Positions 45,415 through 57,234 of a DNA stretch of 64,000 nt are shown piece by piece (the first letter of the stretch is position 1; every line of letters begins with the position of its first letter). Under the pieces are notes generated by a model. It worked only from the letters and a program-made list of their open reading frames with translations, had not been told where the DNA came from and ran no database searches. The position numbers and the translations under genes are program-made. The stretch spans positions 51,272,501-51,336,500 of the forward strand of contig NC_077240.1 of NCBI RefSeq assembly GCF_947179165.1. The letters are read 5' to 3'. The DNA comes from Solanum dulcamara (Eukaryota > Streptophyta > Magnoliopsida > Solanales > Solanaceae).

Positions 45415-47226
45415 CAAATCCAATCATGATGATTCTAGCTATGAGGCAAACCCTCTATAAAATCCATATTCACATTTTTCTACTTCTAAGTAAGGATTTA
45501 AATATCTCTAGCTAGGACACCCGCCCTTTGATTTTCGGCATTCATTTGTTGGCAATTCAGGCATTTAGACTCAAACCTTGCTATGTATTTTTACATGCCA
45601 CCCCTCCAATAGAATTTTTTTATATCTTGGCACATTTTTGTCGAACCAGGATGAATCCAGTATGAAGAATTATAAGTCTCCATCAAGATCAAACACCTTA
45701 AGCCCTCCACATCCTGAACACATAATCGACCTTGGTGATATAGGAACCCATCTCCCCTTGTGAAAAGACCTCTACCTTGTTTTCCTTCACTAACTTCTTA
45801 AACTCAACAAGTGTCAGTTCAAGGTATTGTTTTAAATTGACATCCACCACTAACGAGGTTTCAGAGCCATTTTGAATAACCATACCACCATCATCAGTAC
45901 CACACAACTTCATCCCTAATGTATCCAAATAGTGAACATCATTTACCAAATCCCTCTTCCCTTCATCAACAAGAGCCACACTCTCCATAGACACTCTGCT
46001 AAGTGCATCGGTAACCATATTGTCTTTACCTGGATGAAAGTACACACTCATGTCATAGACCTTTAGAATTTCTAGCCACCTATTTTGCCTTAGATTGAGG
46101 TCCTTTTGAGTGATAACATATTGAAGTCTTTTGTGATTTGTATACACATCCATATGAACCTCATAGAGGTAATACCGCAAAATCATTAAAGCAAAAATAA
46201 TGGATGCCAAATAAAGATCATGGGTAGGTAGTTAAGTTCATGCACTTTAAATTTCCTAGAAGCATAGGCTATGACTTTGCCATTTTGCATCATGACACAA
46301 CCCAAACCAATCTTTGAAGTGTCACAATAAACCAAAAACCCTTCTACACCTTCCGGTAGAGTCAGAATAAGAGCGGAGGTATGCCGACCTTTCAAAGTTT
46401 GGAAACTTTTTTCACACTCGTCCATCCATATGACGTTTGCTTTCATTTGGGCTAATTTTGTCATAAGAGATAAGATTGAAGAAAGCCCTTCAACGAACCT
46501 TCTATAGTACTCGGCTAGACCCAAGAAGCTCCTAATGTCCAAAGGAAATGATGGTCTAGGCCAATTATTGACCGCCTCTATTTTCTTAAGATCAACCTTT
46601 ATCCAATATCGGGACACTATGTGACATAGAAATGCCACTTCCTTCAACCAAATTTCACACTTTCTAAATTTTGCAAACAATTAACTATCCTTCAACGTGT
46701 GAAGCATAACCTTCAAGTGATTCTTATGTTCTTCCTCACCTTGAGTTAGATAAATATATCATCGATGAATACCACTATAAAAGTATCAACGTAGGGTTTT
46801 AACACCCTATTAATTAGGTCCATAAATACCACTGGTGCATTCTTCAACCCACAACACATCACTATTAACTGTAAGTGACCATACCTTGTTACGAAAGCCA
46901 TTTTGGCAATGTAACAGTCCCTCATCCTAAGTTGGTGATAACAGGACCGAAGGTTGATCATGGAGAAATGACTCGCCCTTTGCAATTGATCAAACAAGTC
47001 ATCTATTCTAAGGATTGGGTACTTGTACTTAATGGTCAACTTATTCAATTGTAGGTAGTCTATGCACATCTGAAGTAACCCATCCTTCTTCCTTACAAAT
47101 AGCATACGAGCAACCCCTAGCAAAATACTTGGCCTTATGAACCCCTTTTATAATAATTCCTTCTATTGTTCTTTGGCTTTTTCAATTCCGTCTGGCCAAT
47201 TTGGTAAGGAGGAATACAGATAGGTT
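45415..47226 (-). pseudogene. Gy13: RT, RNase H and integrase N-terminal part
   Basis: Minus strand, from right to left. RT starts at the truncated 47,226 end ([31 protein letters not shown], then FIDDIFI near 46,750). It continues as MFAKFRKCEIW, VDLKKIEAVNNWPRP and IRSFLGLAEYYRRF, then RNase H ([39 protein letters not shown]), the zinc-finger region, and MDF near 45,450 as the first catalytic Asp of integrase. Three long frames (47,123-46,746, 46,680-46,186, 46,210-45,698) are separated by stops and frame changes. Gy14 separates this from the 34,590-35,579 part. Confidence 0.88.
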
Positions 47227-49193
47227 AGGTAAAATAGAAAAATGTAACACAAATGTCTAAACATAACATAAGCTAGATAAGTTAGGAGGGTCATTCTAGA
47301 ATATGGGAGGATGTTATATTGAAGAACATAGCCATTGGGAGGAGAGTGCAGAGCAACTCCGGTTCCTAGATAGTGATATCATGTAGGCAAAAGTATGAGT
47401 TAGTACTTCAAATGTACCATTATAAGAGCATGCTATAATTAAGAACATCATGTCATATATATAAGCAATATACAATAATGAATGTATACATGAGAAACAT
47501 CATATGAATCCTTAAAACATTCATCTTGTGGCAAAGTGACTGTAACTGACTATGACCATGTGAGCTAATACATGGAATCTAACACAACCCCCTATATTGG
47601 AACGGGGAGACTAATTGCCTAGTATAAATCTGTCAACTTTAATATTTGTTTTGCTTTAACTTTAATGTCTAAACATGGATGCACTAGCCTAGAATAGCAG
47701 ACAAGGCCCCCTATGTTGGCGCATAGGTAATGCATCAGAACACTTTACTTAAGAACACCTTAGGTCGAGCCCCCATCTACATGCTACATTTAGTGCTAGG
47801 TCAAACCCACGGAATAAAATTTTAAACATAATAATATCATAAGTATATATATAACATTAACATAAGATCATCATTCGATGGAATAGCTCATTAAAACCTT
47901 TTATTTGATTCAATGCGAGAATTGTCCTTTCACATTGAAACCTTACTTTGGCTAAGAAGCTCTTTTGATAAATCAATCATTTTATAAGACTTCAATTGCA
48001 TAAACATTTGCGTCATATTATTCATTAGGAGTCAAGCTTTCATTTCAACTCTACTTTAACATAAGGAAATTTGGTGGGTTCATTTCATAAAAAAACCATG
48101 AAATGAATTTAAAGGATACTTTCATGTGTGAGGGTGATGGAAATGCATCAAAATACACATCTTAAAACAACCCACCATATATGCCTTAAGATCCTTTTCA
48201 AGCCTTCATATAGGCATTTTAGAAAATCATTTATTTGATGAAATTAAGAATCAATATACGTCAATATATGTAAACAAACTTAAAATACATCATAATATAT
48301 GAATTAGACTCATTGTGTAAAATCCCATGAAAATTCATCATTTAGAATTCAAATACTAGTTTGATAGAAAATATTTGGCCTTCATGGGTGGAAGGACCCA
48401 TGGATAAAAAAATCACATACCTTGGGGACATAAAATCCCTATGGAAACTTAATATAGAAAGGAGACTTCTTACCTTAGCTTTGACTTGGAGTCCTTGGGA
48501 GAGTTTGGGAGGAGGGAATTTGGGTGTATTGAGTCTATGTATGGAGAATGATGGTTTTAGAGGTCTTAGTGTCTTTAGATGGAAAATTCAGCATCCAAAA
48601 AGAGACCATTTAGAATTAAAATATAGGAAAAGACTAAAATACCACTTTAAAAATCTGGTTCGAAATGACTGCACGGGGATCCTTCATGGTCTGTGATGCT
48701 CGCCACAACCTTTGGTGGGGTTCCATGATGAGGGACTTACAAAATAGCTTGGAAGGTCCTATAGGGTAGTCTCTGAAGTTTCACCATGGGACCACTTCAA
48801 GGTTTGTCAAGTTCATGATGGGTCGTGAAAAGTGGCTATGGTGCAGGTCTAGTAGGTGGACTTGTAGGGTGTCCACCATGAGGATACACCATAATCCATG
48901 GTGGTTATCCGCAGACCCTGCCTTTGGAAAGTTTCTAAGGGTCTTAGGAAGGGAACACCACGGAGGGTGTCACAGCCCGTGGTGCTTACCATGGTCCGTA
49001 GTCTTTTTTCTTGATTCATCCCCTGCAGTCTGAGTCTCTAAATCTCTACCATGGTTGGTCACGATGGTCCGTAATATATACCATGGCCCGTGATAATGTT
49101 CGTGGTCAATCCCTGGTGCCAGTTTCTGCAAGTTTATGGAATTCATCCTCTGTTTCTTGGGTTTTGGACCTTTCACATTTTTGGGATCTTACA
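47227..49193 (-). mobile_element. Gy13 5' LTR, inner 270 bp deleted
   Basis: It is collinear with 32,371-34,336. The junction with RT lies at 47,221-47,230, where both parents carry TAGGT-like text. Donor-like CCCCAAG|GTATGTG at 48,421/48,420. It ends at 49,193 before the ATAAA duplication. Confidence 0.83.
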
Positions 49194-49198
49194 ATAAA

Positions 49199-50169
49199 GA
49201 ATCACCCAAAGTAGAGTCTCGATTCCTTAAGGGTCACCCGTAGTTTAAGCTCGATCCTTCATGTAGCTTTGTGGATTCAATTAGGCATATAAGAGTCTAC
49301 CTTGGCAAGTAATCTCCCCCGTTCCTCCAATGTATGGGTAAACATTGGGACTCTATTCTACAACTCACATAGTTTATGTGGGTTAATGGTTGCCCTAACA
49401 AAAGTACAAGTTCCTTCTTTCAATGTTTAACGTATTTCTTACTATGGCTAGTATGTCTCTTACAAAGTATGTTCTCTGACCCATGGTTTTATGACTCTTA
49501 ATATTATTTAAGATCTATACTACTACTTGTGAAAATTTCCGATTATGACTTATGACTATCCATGCATTGTACAAGTTCTCTTATAAGATTGCATTATGGT
49601 TTTAAATGACATTAGACTTACTCTTGATTCACCATGACATATAAATATTTTACTTATTATGTGTTCTAACCATGATAATTACATTATTGCTATCAAATAT
49701 CTAGTACATTCAAATGTAATAACATATACTTTTTGCCTACATTACATCACAATGTGGAGATTGAAGCTCCATCCTATTCCCATGGCAAGTTGGTATTCGT
49801 TTGAAGATTAGTGTGGTGTGTCCTCATGCTTTGAGTTCAACCCAATTCATTCTTTCCTTTGATTTTTGATTTTAGACTATGATGATGTTTAAAGACTATT
49901 CTATATAGTGTCATTACTTTCTTTAAGGGTGAGAAAGTAACATGTCCTACTCCCTAGTAATTTAGCCATGTATAGATATTTTGAGCATATGTATAAAGAG
50001 TCTATGTTGTGTTAATTCTCTATAGCTATGCTTTGTCTCCCTAGACTTTATGAGTTTCCGCTTATTGCTTACCTTATGTATGCTTATGATATTCTAAGAG
50101 GCTTTGTTGGGGTTTCTTTAGGAATCCTAATCGCCGTGTCACATCTTTGCCTTAGTTTGGGTCATGAAA
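49199..50169 (+). mobile_element. Gy12 5' LTR, second part
   Basis: It continues the LTR interrupted at 32,104 and ends GGGTCATGAAA (CA changed to AA), before a PBS. It contains the usual TGTAGGGACAG-type block near 49,740 and CTAATCGCCGTGTC near 50,127. Confidence 0.8.
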
Positions 50170-50173
50170 AACT

Positions 50174-50185
50174 TGGTATCAGAGC
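50174..50185 (+). other. Gy12 primer-binding site
   Basis: TGGTATCAGAGC, perfect tRNA-iMet type, followed by ACAAGGTTCAAG. Confidence 0.9.
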
Positions 50186-50383
50186 ACAAGGTTCAAGTAT
50201 CCTAGGGAGTCCAATATGCCGCGTCAAGTAGAGTTTTATTTATGGGTGTAAGCCACGCCAAATTTATGAGTAGGAAGATATGAGGCATCTTAGGAAATCT
50301 TCACTTCTTTCTTAATCTTATCATGCTATAGAGTTAAATCTTATAAGGATTCCTTTTGACTCATGTCCTATGCATTTCAGAAT

Positions 50384-50518
50384 ATGTCTTATCAAGAATA
50401 GAGCAGTAAGAAGATTGATCCAGATGGTAGCCTTTCTGCTCCGATTATCCCACCCTCAAGTATCGATATCTCTAATATAGAGCTTCATTATATCCTCATG
50501 TAATTGGGTTGAGTTGTG
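50384..50518 (+). pseudogene. Gy12: gag start, truncated
   Basis: ATG at 50,384 (MSYQE then a stop) is followed by KKIDPDGSLSAPIIPPS, the N-terminal gag type. It is broken at 50,518 by the inverted duplication. CTATGCATTTCAG ends three bases before the ATG. Confidence 0.65.
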
Positions 50519-51690
50519 ACATATAGCATAGTTGAGTTATGTTTAGTTACTTAATGAAGTCTTCCCTAGCAAGGTAGTCCTCATCTGCCTCAATGGAGAA
50601 GTCATCAGATTTCATTTAATAACTCGCATGGTCTTAGTTGTTGGATAAAGGTCTTATCCCACACAAGTTAAAGTTAAGTTATTAAGTTGGAAATTGAATT
50701 TGTATGATATGCATTGACCATGAGATTCGTATGTTTTAAATTGCTTTTAAGCTTCACTCATGTCCATTATGATTGGTCATTCATCTTATGGCATATTGAT
50801 TGCATTATTTTACTTTTTTATGCATACTTCACATACTTAGTAAATTCAAACTTACTAACACATATTTGCCTGCATTTTTGCATAATGTAGGGACAGACGA
50901 CAGTCATGACCATCCTATTTGTGGATAGAGTTTTCCCAAGATTCTCCAGGAGTTGGTGATTCCTCATTCTATCAAGGACTTGACTTTTATTCATATTGCT
51001 ATTACTTGAAATTTTTTTTTATCAATAGGGTGATCTAAGAGCTTTTCCTAACCCCCATGAAAGAATAGACTAGAGGGAAAATCAACACAATAGACGTCCA
51101 AACCAGACTACATCAAAAGTCTTCTAAATATGCCTCTAGTCTATTCTTTCATGGGGGTTAGGAAAAGCTCTTAGATCACCCTATCGATAAAAAAAAATGT
51201 CAAGTAATAGCAATATGAATAAAAGTCAAGTCCTTGATAGAATGAGGAATCACCAACTCCTTGAGAATCTTGGGAAAACTCTATCCACAAATAGGATGGT
51301 CATGACTGTCGTCTGTCCCTACATTATGCAAAAATGCAGGCAAATATGTGTTAGTAAGTTTGAATTTACTAAGTATGTGAAGTATGCATAAAAAAGTAAA
51401 ATAATGCAATCAATATGCCATAAGATGAATGACCAATCATAATGGACATGAGTGAAGCTTAAAAGCAATTTAAAACATACGAATCTCATGGTCAATGCAT
51501 ATCATACAAATTCAATTTCCAACTTAATAACTTAACTTTAACTTGTGTGGGATAAGACCTTTATCCAACAACTAAGACCATACGAGTTATTAAATGAAAT
51601 CTGATGACTTCTCCATTGAGGCAGATGAGGACTACCTTGCTAGGGAAGACTTCATTAAGTAACTAAACATAACTCAACTATGCTATATGT
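50519..51690. repeat. Near-perfect palindrome: 558-bp arms, 56-bp spacer
   Basis: Arms 50,519-51,076 and 51,133-51,690 are reverse complements without indels; I count four mismatches by eye. The right arm is part of the Gy15 3' LTR, and the left arm is an inverted extra copy of it. The spacer 51,077-51,132 is ordinary LTR sequence. Tips of the arms read ACATATAGCATAG outside and GACTAGAGG inside. Confidence 0.93.
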
Positions 51691-52996
51691 GGATCCACTA
51701 GCTAGGCCATGAAGGCAACCAACACGGACAACGTAGTTTGGAACTGTAGGTTGATATATGGATTCCCTTGGGTAATTAAATCCATTATCGGATTGAACCC
51801 CACCTAGAAGTCCTCTTTGTACTTAGTCAATATCCCAATGAAAACTTCATAAAACATGATCATAACATAATAGAGAAATATAGTAACTGCCTATCTATTC
51901 TTTTCTAAAAACATATTAGGAATAGCTCATCTAAGTTAGTGATTAGTAAGAATCCATAACTTCGGTGAGAATTGTACTTATCACCATATTAATATGATTG
52001 TGAGAAAATTGGACTTATGACACCATAATAACATCTTTTATCTTAACTTTGATTAGCGTCATAACTTTATCTTTTAAAATCATAATCTTAATTTTAACTC
52101 ATAAAAAACTTTCATCGGAAATCATTGAACTAATGATTTAACTCATAAAATCATCTTTAACTCATGATCTTAGCTTGGAAATAGCTTTATGCAAGGGATG
52201 TCATAATTCAACTTTAAAATCATATAATTGATATGAAAACATGCATATAATGATCATTGGTAACATCTAAAAATGGAATTTAAATGGCCCAATGCAATTT
52301 ATCAAAATTAGGGTTCATAATCAATGAAAAGTTGAGTGAAAACATGAGAAATCTTTGTGACTTAATTGGCGAAAAAGGCCCATTAATCAATCCCCACATA
52401 CCTTGCTTGAATTCATTAAGAATTGAAGAAGAAACCGTGTAGAAATCTGAAAAACCTTGCTTGCTTGGAGAAAAAACCTTGAGGGAATTGAGTTCTTTGC
52501 CTTACAAAATTTTGGAAGAATGTCTTGAATAAGAGTGGAATTTGAAGAATTGAATATTTATAGAATTTCAACTTGTTCATGAAAGTATATAGGTTCATTG
52601 AACAAAAATTGAGAAAGCACACAATTATCCCTCATTAAACATCGGATTTTGAATCTCTAAAGGCTTAGAATGGGTCATCTTTGCGACCCATCAAAGCATC
52701 TACGGGTCGTTCTTTAGGCTCGTCTTGAATATATAAAAAACCTGCAATTGGAGAGTCTCTAAAGTTTTTCATGAGTCATTCTTACGACCCATAAAAATAT
52801 CAACGACTCATCCTAGAAAGTCATAGAACCTCTCCTGAGGGAAACATCTTATTTTGCTCGAGGGGTCACTCTACTACTCACCCTTACAAGTTGTAGGAAA
52901 CTCCACGAGCCATAGAGTGACTCTTAAACATGGGTAGGTTCAACAATTTTGGATCTTTCTCCTTGGTTCCAACTTTTTGACTTTTAGAGTCTTATA
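51133..52996 (-). mobile_element. Gy15 3' LTR, inner end lost
   Basis: On the minus strand it begins TATAAGACTCT (TG changed to TA) at 52,996 and runs left into the palindrome; the final LTR bases and CA end are missing. Donor-like GCAAG|GTATGTGGGG at 52,402/52,401. U3 contains words such as GACTCATC and GGGTCGT in both orientations. Confidence 0.8.
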
Positions 52997-53030
52997 ATAT
53001 CTCCCCGCTGGGAACATTCATCTTCAAATT
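52997..53030 (-). other. Gy15 polypurine tract
   Basis: The minus strand reads CCCAGCGGGGAGATAT before the LTR. The adjoining inverted repeat is decayed (TTTGAAGATGAATG). Confidence 0.65.
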
Positions 53031-53284
53031 AGATTAACTTATCGTAGGAAGGACACAGAATGAGGACTAGCAACCGAACATGATAATAAAGACACCTTAC
53101 AATGAATGAAACATGAAAACTTCAACTTAACATAAAATCATGACTTTAGATCAACCTTTTCATGAATATGCATGCATATAAATGTTATAGGAGGAACTAA
53201 ATACGTAAGAAATTCAATTAGCTTGAATGAGAACAACTTACTACTTAGGCTTGAGTAGATGCAAAGAGGTGCGTATATCATTTA

Positions 53285-54306
53285 AACACATTCGCCTCTA
53301 CCTCCCCAGTAGCACTTTCTACTTATTGCTTCTTCCATAACACTTTGACAGACACAAATTCTTTATTCCATAACTTCTTAACTTGTCGTTCTAAGATTTT
53401 CACTGGATCTTCTTCATAAGTCAAATCCTCCTCAATAGTTACATCTTTTAATGGCACAATAGATTTTGAATCACCCGCAAACTTTCTCAACCTAGACACA
53501 TGAACCATTGGGTGAACCATAGCTAACTCAAGTGGCTAATATAAATCATAAGCCATCTTGCCAATATGTTTAAATATCTTATAAGGTCTAACTTATTTAG
53601 GACTCAATTTCCCTTTCTTGCCAAAATGTATTGCACCCTTCATGGGTGAAACCTTTAAGTAGTCCCAATCATCCACCTCTAATTCAAAATATCTTTTCCT
53701 AGCATTGGAATAGGACTTTTGATAACTTTGAGCTGTCATCAAACTCTCCTTTATAATTATTACCCTCTCCATAGAATCTATCACCAAATATCGACCAATC
53801 AAGTCCATCTCACCAACTTCTAACCATCCCATCGGGGATCTACATATCCTTCCATACAATGCTTCAAAAGGATCCATTTGGATGCTAGAGTGATACCTAT
53901 TATTGTAAGCAAACTCAATTAATGGAAAATATTCATCCTAACTTCCTCTAAAATCAATAACACACACCCTTAACATATCCTCTAAATTTTGGATCATTCT
54001 TTCAGCTTGACCGTCAGTTCAAGGATGGAAAGCGGTACTTAACTTAACTTTTGTACTGACATCCTTTTTAAATGACATCCAAAATTGTGAGGTTGATTAA
54101 GTACCTTGATCCGATATGATGGAAAAATGCATACCATAAATTCTTACCAGCTCACGAACATACAACTTAGCATAATCCTTAGCACCATAGGAAGTCTTAA
54201 CCGGTAGAAAATAAGCAGACTTAGTCATCTGATCTACAACAACCGAAATTGAATCTTATTTCTTCTTAGTACAAGGAAAACCCATTACAAAATCAATATT
54301 CACACA
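53285..54306 (-). pseudogene. Gy15: integrase core, C-terminus and chromodomain
   Basis: Minus strand, in order: CVNIDFVMGFP (first catalytic Asp), MTKSAYFLPVKTSY, FSIISDQGT (second Asp), LSTAFHP, DGQAERMIQ (Glu), [69 protein letters not shown] and VLWKKQ. Stops lie after SDQGT, FHP, FRGS and SPK and in the tail. All three catalytic acids are readable. The 5' side is fused in frame to gag. Confidence 0.85.
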
Positions 54307-54391
54307 CCCTTGAATTCATCCCAAGTCACAAGATCCTCCTCTCTAGGCCTCCCACTTTTCCATTGATCAAACCAAATTTGAGCAACACCCC
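54307..54391 (-). pseudogene. Gy15: gag capsid piece fused to integrase
   Basis: The minus strand reads GVAQIWFDQWKSG, then LVTWDEFK, and passes without a frame change into GCVNIDF of integrase near 54,307-54,311. In intact copies WDEFK is followed by GAFLDHFFP, so about 3 kb of gag, PR, RT and RNase H is missing. Gy16 interrupts gag at 54,392. Confidence 0.85.
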
Positions 54392-56664
54392 TGTCACGGC
54401 CCAAGCTTAGGACCTAGACGTGACATGGCGAATGAGGAACTCAAAAGTACCTCAAACAAGCCTCTTAGCATTCTTTTAGCCTTTCATAGGTAATGACGAT
54501 AAATGAAGAAGCAGAAATCATAATAGTAAATATTCAACTTGCATATGTCCAACAATACCTCTAACTATTAGATTTAACGGGGCTAAGACAAGTCCCTAGC
54601 TCACCCTTAATCATAATAGAAGAAATACCATAGTATAATATCTCAACCAAAAGTAGTCTTCAAATGAAGTCTCAACTAGCCACATGAAGGAGAACAAAGA
54701 GGAGCACAGATCCCTACATGGTGATATCATGTAGGCAAAAGAGTATGTGTTTGTACTTTGAATGTACTAAGTATGTAAGGATGCATGAACATTGAGGAAA
54801 CATTATAACATTTATGTAATATGGAACATAATGTAATACATGCATAATAAATCATATGGATATCCTTTAAAATATTCATTTTGTGGGAAAATAACCATAA
54901 CCGACATTTAAGACCATGCGAGCTATTATATGGAATCCAATATAACCCCCTACGTTGGCCGAGGAGACTACTTGTCAGGTAGAACTCCGTCAACTTCATT
55001 CATTTCTTTAACTTTAACTTTAAGGGCTATTTATGGATCCATTAGCCTAAGCCTACAAGGGCTCCTATGTTGGAACATAGTTAATGAGACAAGGGGTTGC
55101 TACTAGGATTCCCTTACCGAATCCTACCTCAATGCCTCATTCGGTTCTAAGTCAATCCCATAGAATAGTTTAATACTTCAAAATATTCATAGCATATAAC
55201 TTGAGAATTCAAACATTATATTCGGTAGAATAGCTCATTAAAACATTTGGTAATTCAAATATGCAAGAATTGTCCTTATTGCATAAAGAATCCATCATTC
55301 ATATCATTTCATCATTCTTTATTTTCATAAGACTCCCTTTTGATCATAGGTATTGCTTTCATAAACATTCATTTAGAGTCGAGGATTTCAAGTCAAACTT
55401 TTTTTAAAATATAGTAAAACTAGGTGGGTTCAAATCACTTCAACTTGCAAATATGTATGTAAATAAAATGCATAAATACTTTGAAATCCATAAATTAAAA
55501 ATCATGCTTTAAACAACCCACCATGAATTTCAAGAACCTTTAAATAGATAAATAGAGGAATTACTTGCAAACCATCAATTCATACATATGAAATTATATC
55601 GCATCAAAATATACCAATAATCATTAGTTTAACCATGATTCATACTATTAAGTAAAAATAAAAATTACCATAAGAAAATATTACTTGAAATCAAGAGATT
55701 TAATTGAAAGAGTTTTTGAACTACATGGGTGGAAGAACTCATGGATAAACACCCACATAACTTAGAGTAGAGCTTAAAGAAAATAAATATAATTCATCAT
55801 ATAATTAAAATAATTTAGACATGAGAGTGGAAGGAATACTCTCATTGAAGCCTTACATACCTTGAATACGAAGCTTTAGTCGAAACCGAAAGACTTAATA
55901 AATACTCTTGAGTCCTAGCTTTTCTCCTCGCCGCAACGTTTTGTGTACTACCCGGAGTATATGAATCACCGGAATAGTATTTCTTCACTACTAAGAGCTA
56001 AAACTATATTTGAGAATGAGTAAAGAAGTGTATAGAGAGAAGACTTGCTTGAAAAAGCTTGATGAATAAAATGAGGAAATAAGGTGGGTATTTATAGGTG
56101 GGAAAGAGGGACCTAACAATAAATAAAATAATTATAAAGAAAAATCTGAAAATATAATGGAATATATTTATGTCATGGATGATGTTAAATGGAGGACAAT
56201 TTATGTCATGAGTGATGTCAAATGTATCTAGATATTTTCATGGTAGGTGAGATGAGTTCTTTTTAACAGAATACTCTTTTTCGGAGCTGCGTTTGAATAA
56301 AATAAATTCCTTATTAGGATTTGGTATCTTCATAAGAATTGTAGATATGGAAGTCTATCTTCATATAGTTCAAGAATCAACCAATTTGGATAAACCTACA
56401 GTGAGATATGATTTTTCTTCTATAAATACTCCTTTCCGTCACAGCATCCTACCTTACAAAAATTAATTTATTTGACCTACTTAACGTCCGAAACTTAAAA
56501 TATGGTCTTCACAAAAGTTGTAGGTAATGATCTTGTGGTTACTCAAAAATTTGAATCACCCAATTTGGATATTCCGATTAAAGGTTATGCCTAAAATACA
56601 GAGGCTGTATCATGTTTAGGCGAGAATTGAAACATCGTATACAACATTTTTAGGGGATGTTACA
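54392..56664 (-). mobile_element. Gy16 3' LTR (group B, 2,273 bp)
   Basis: On the minus strand it runs from TGTAACATCCCC (56,664) to GGGCCGTGACA (54,392). It is nearly identical to the 5' LTR except for a loss of about 53 bp near 54,657. TATAAATA at 56,096-56,089; donor-like ATTCAAG|GTATGTAAGG at 55,861/55,860. Confidence 0.92.
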
Positions 56665-56698
56665 TTTTCTCCCCCTTGGGAACATTCGTCCTTGAATG
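56665..56698 (-). other. Gy16 polypurine tract and inverted repeat
   Basis: The minus strand reads CCCAAGGGGGAGAAAA before the LTR. CATTCA-AGGA-CGAATG lies just upstream (56,683-56,698), a stem with one mismatch. Confidence 0.85.
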
Positions 56699-56867
56699 AG
56701 AAAAGACTTAGCTTGAGTAGAGTAGAGTGTAAACAAACAACCTATTATTAATGCAACAGTGTAATTTAAACCATCGTTTAAAACATATTTCATAATTTTG
56801 CAAGCATATGACAAGAAAAGTTGAGATGTAAAGATTTCAAGTAATTGAGTAAGGACAACTTAATACC

Positions 56868-57234
56868 TTTGGTTTGGGTAGAGGGGAAAAGATGAGGGTA
56901 TATCTTAATCATATCTGCTTCCACTTCCCATATTGCACTTTCTATTTGTTGATTCCTTTAAAGGACTTTAAGAGATTCAACTTCTTTGTTCCTTAATCTC
57001 TTAACTTGCTGGTCCAAAATTTCCACAGGAACTTCTTCATAGGTCAAGTTTTCTTCAATATTCACTACTCCCATAGGTACAATGGAACTAGGATCACCCA
57101 CACATTTTTTTAACATAGACACGTGAAACACCGGATGAACCATGGCCATTTCCAATGGTAATTCCAACTCATATGCAACCTTACCAACACGTCTCACGAT
57201 TCTATAAGGCCCTACATATCTAGGGCTCAATTTC
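56868..57234 (-). pseudogene. Gy16: integrase C-terminus and chromodomain
   Basis: The minus strand reads LSPRYVGPYRIVRRVGKVAY, VHPVFHVSMLKKCVG, NLTYEEVPVEILDQQVKRLR and SLKVL. After a stop (TGG in sister copies), RNQQ and WEVEADMIKIYPHLFPS continue. The chromodomain is of the plant type lacking some canonical aromatic residues, so histone binding cannot be assumed. Confidence 0.85.

Larger units (their letters stand above)
32104..49193 (-). mobile_element. Gy13: gypsy element (includes nested Gy14)
   Basis: The ends read TATCACGACCC (left, TG changed to TA) and GGGATCTTACA (right), with a perfect ATAAA target duplication at 32,099-32,103 and 49,194-49,198. The element is on the minus strand, with the 3' LTR at left. 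pol is split by Gy14, and gag, PR, PBS and the inner end of the 5' LTR are deleted. Confidence 0.88.

Noticed and set aside
50174..50185. tRNA-like sequence
   Set aside because: The TGGTATCAGAGC motifs are primer-binding sites complementary to tRNA-iMet. No cloverleaf or internal promoter boxes surround them.
50028..50231. A 67-codon frame spanning the Gy12 LTR end and PBS
   Set aside because: It crosses the LTR/PBS boundary and has no counterpart in sister elements.
51197..51391. Open frame inside the palindrome
   Set aside because: It is LTR text, antisense to Gy15, with no retained homologue in other LTRs.
54727..54999. A 90-codon frame, almost the same at 62,033-62,305
   Set aside because: The two are the LTR pair of a young element, so identity is expected without coding. 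The older Gy1 LTR does not keep the frame.
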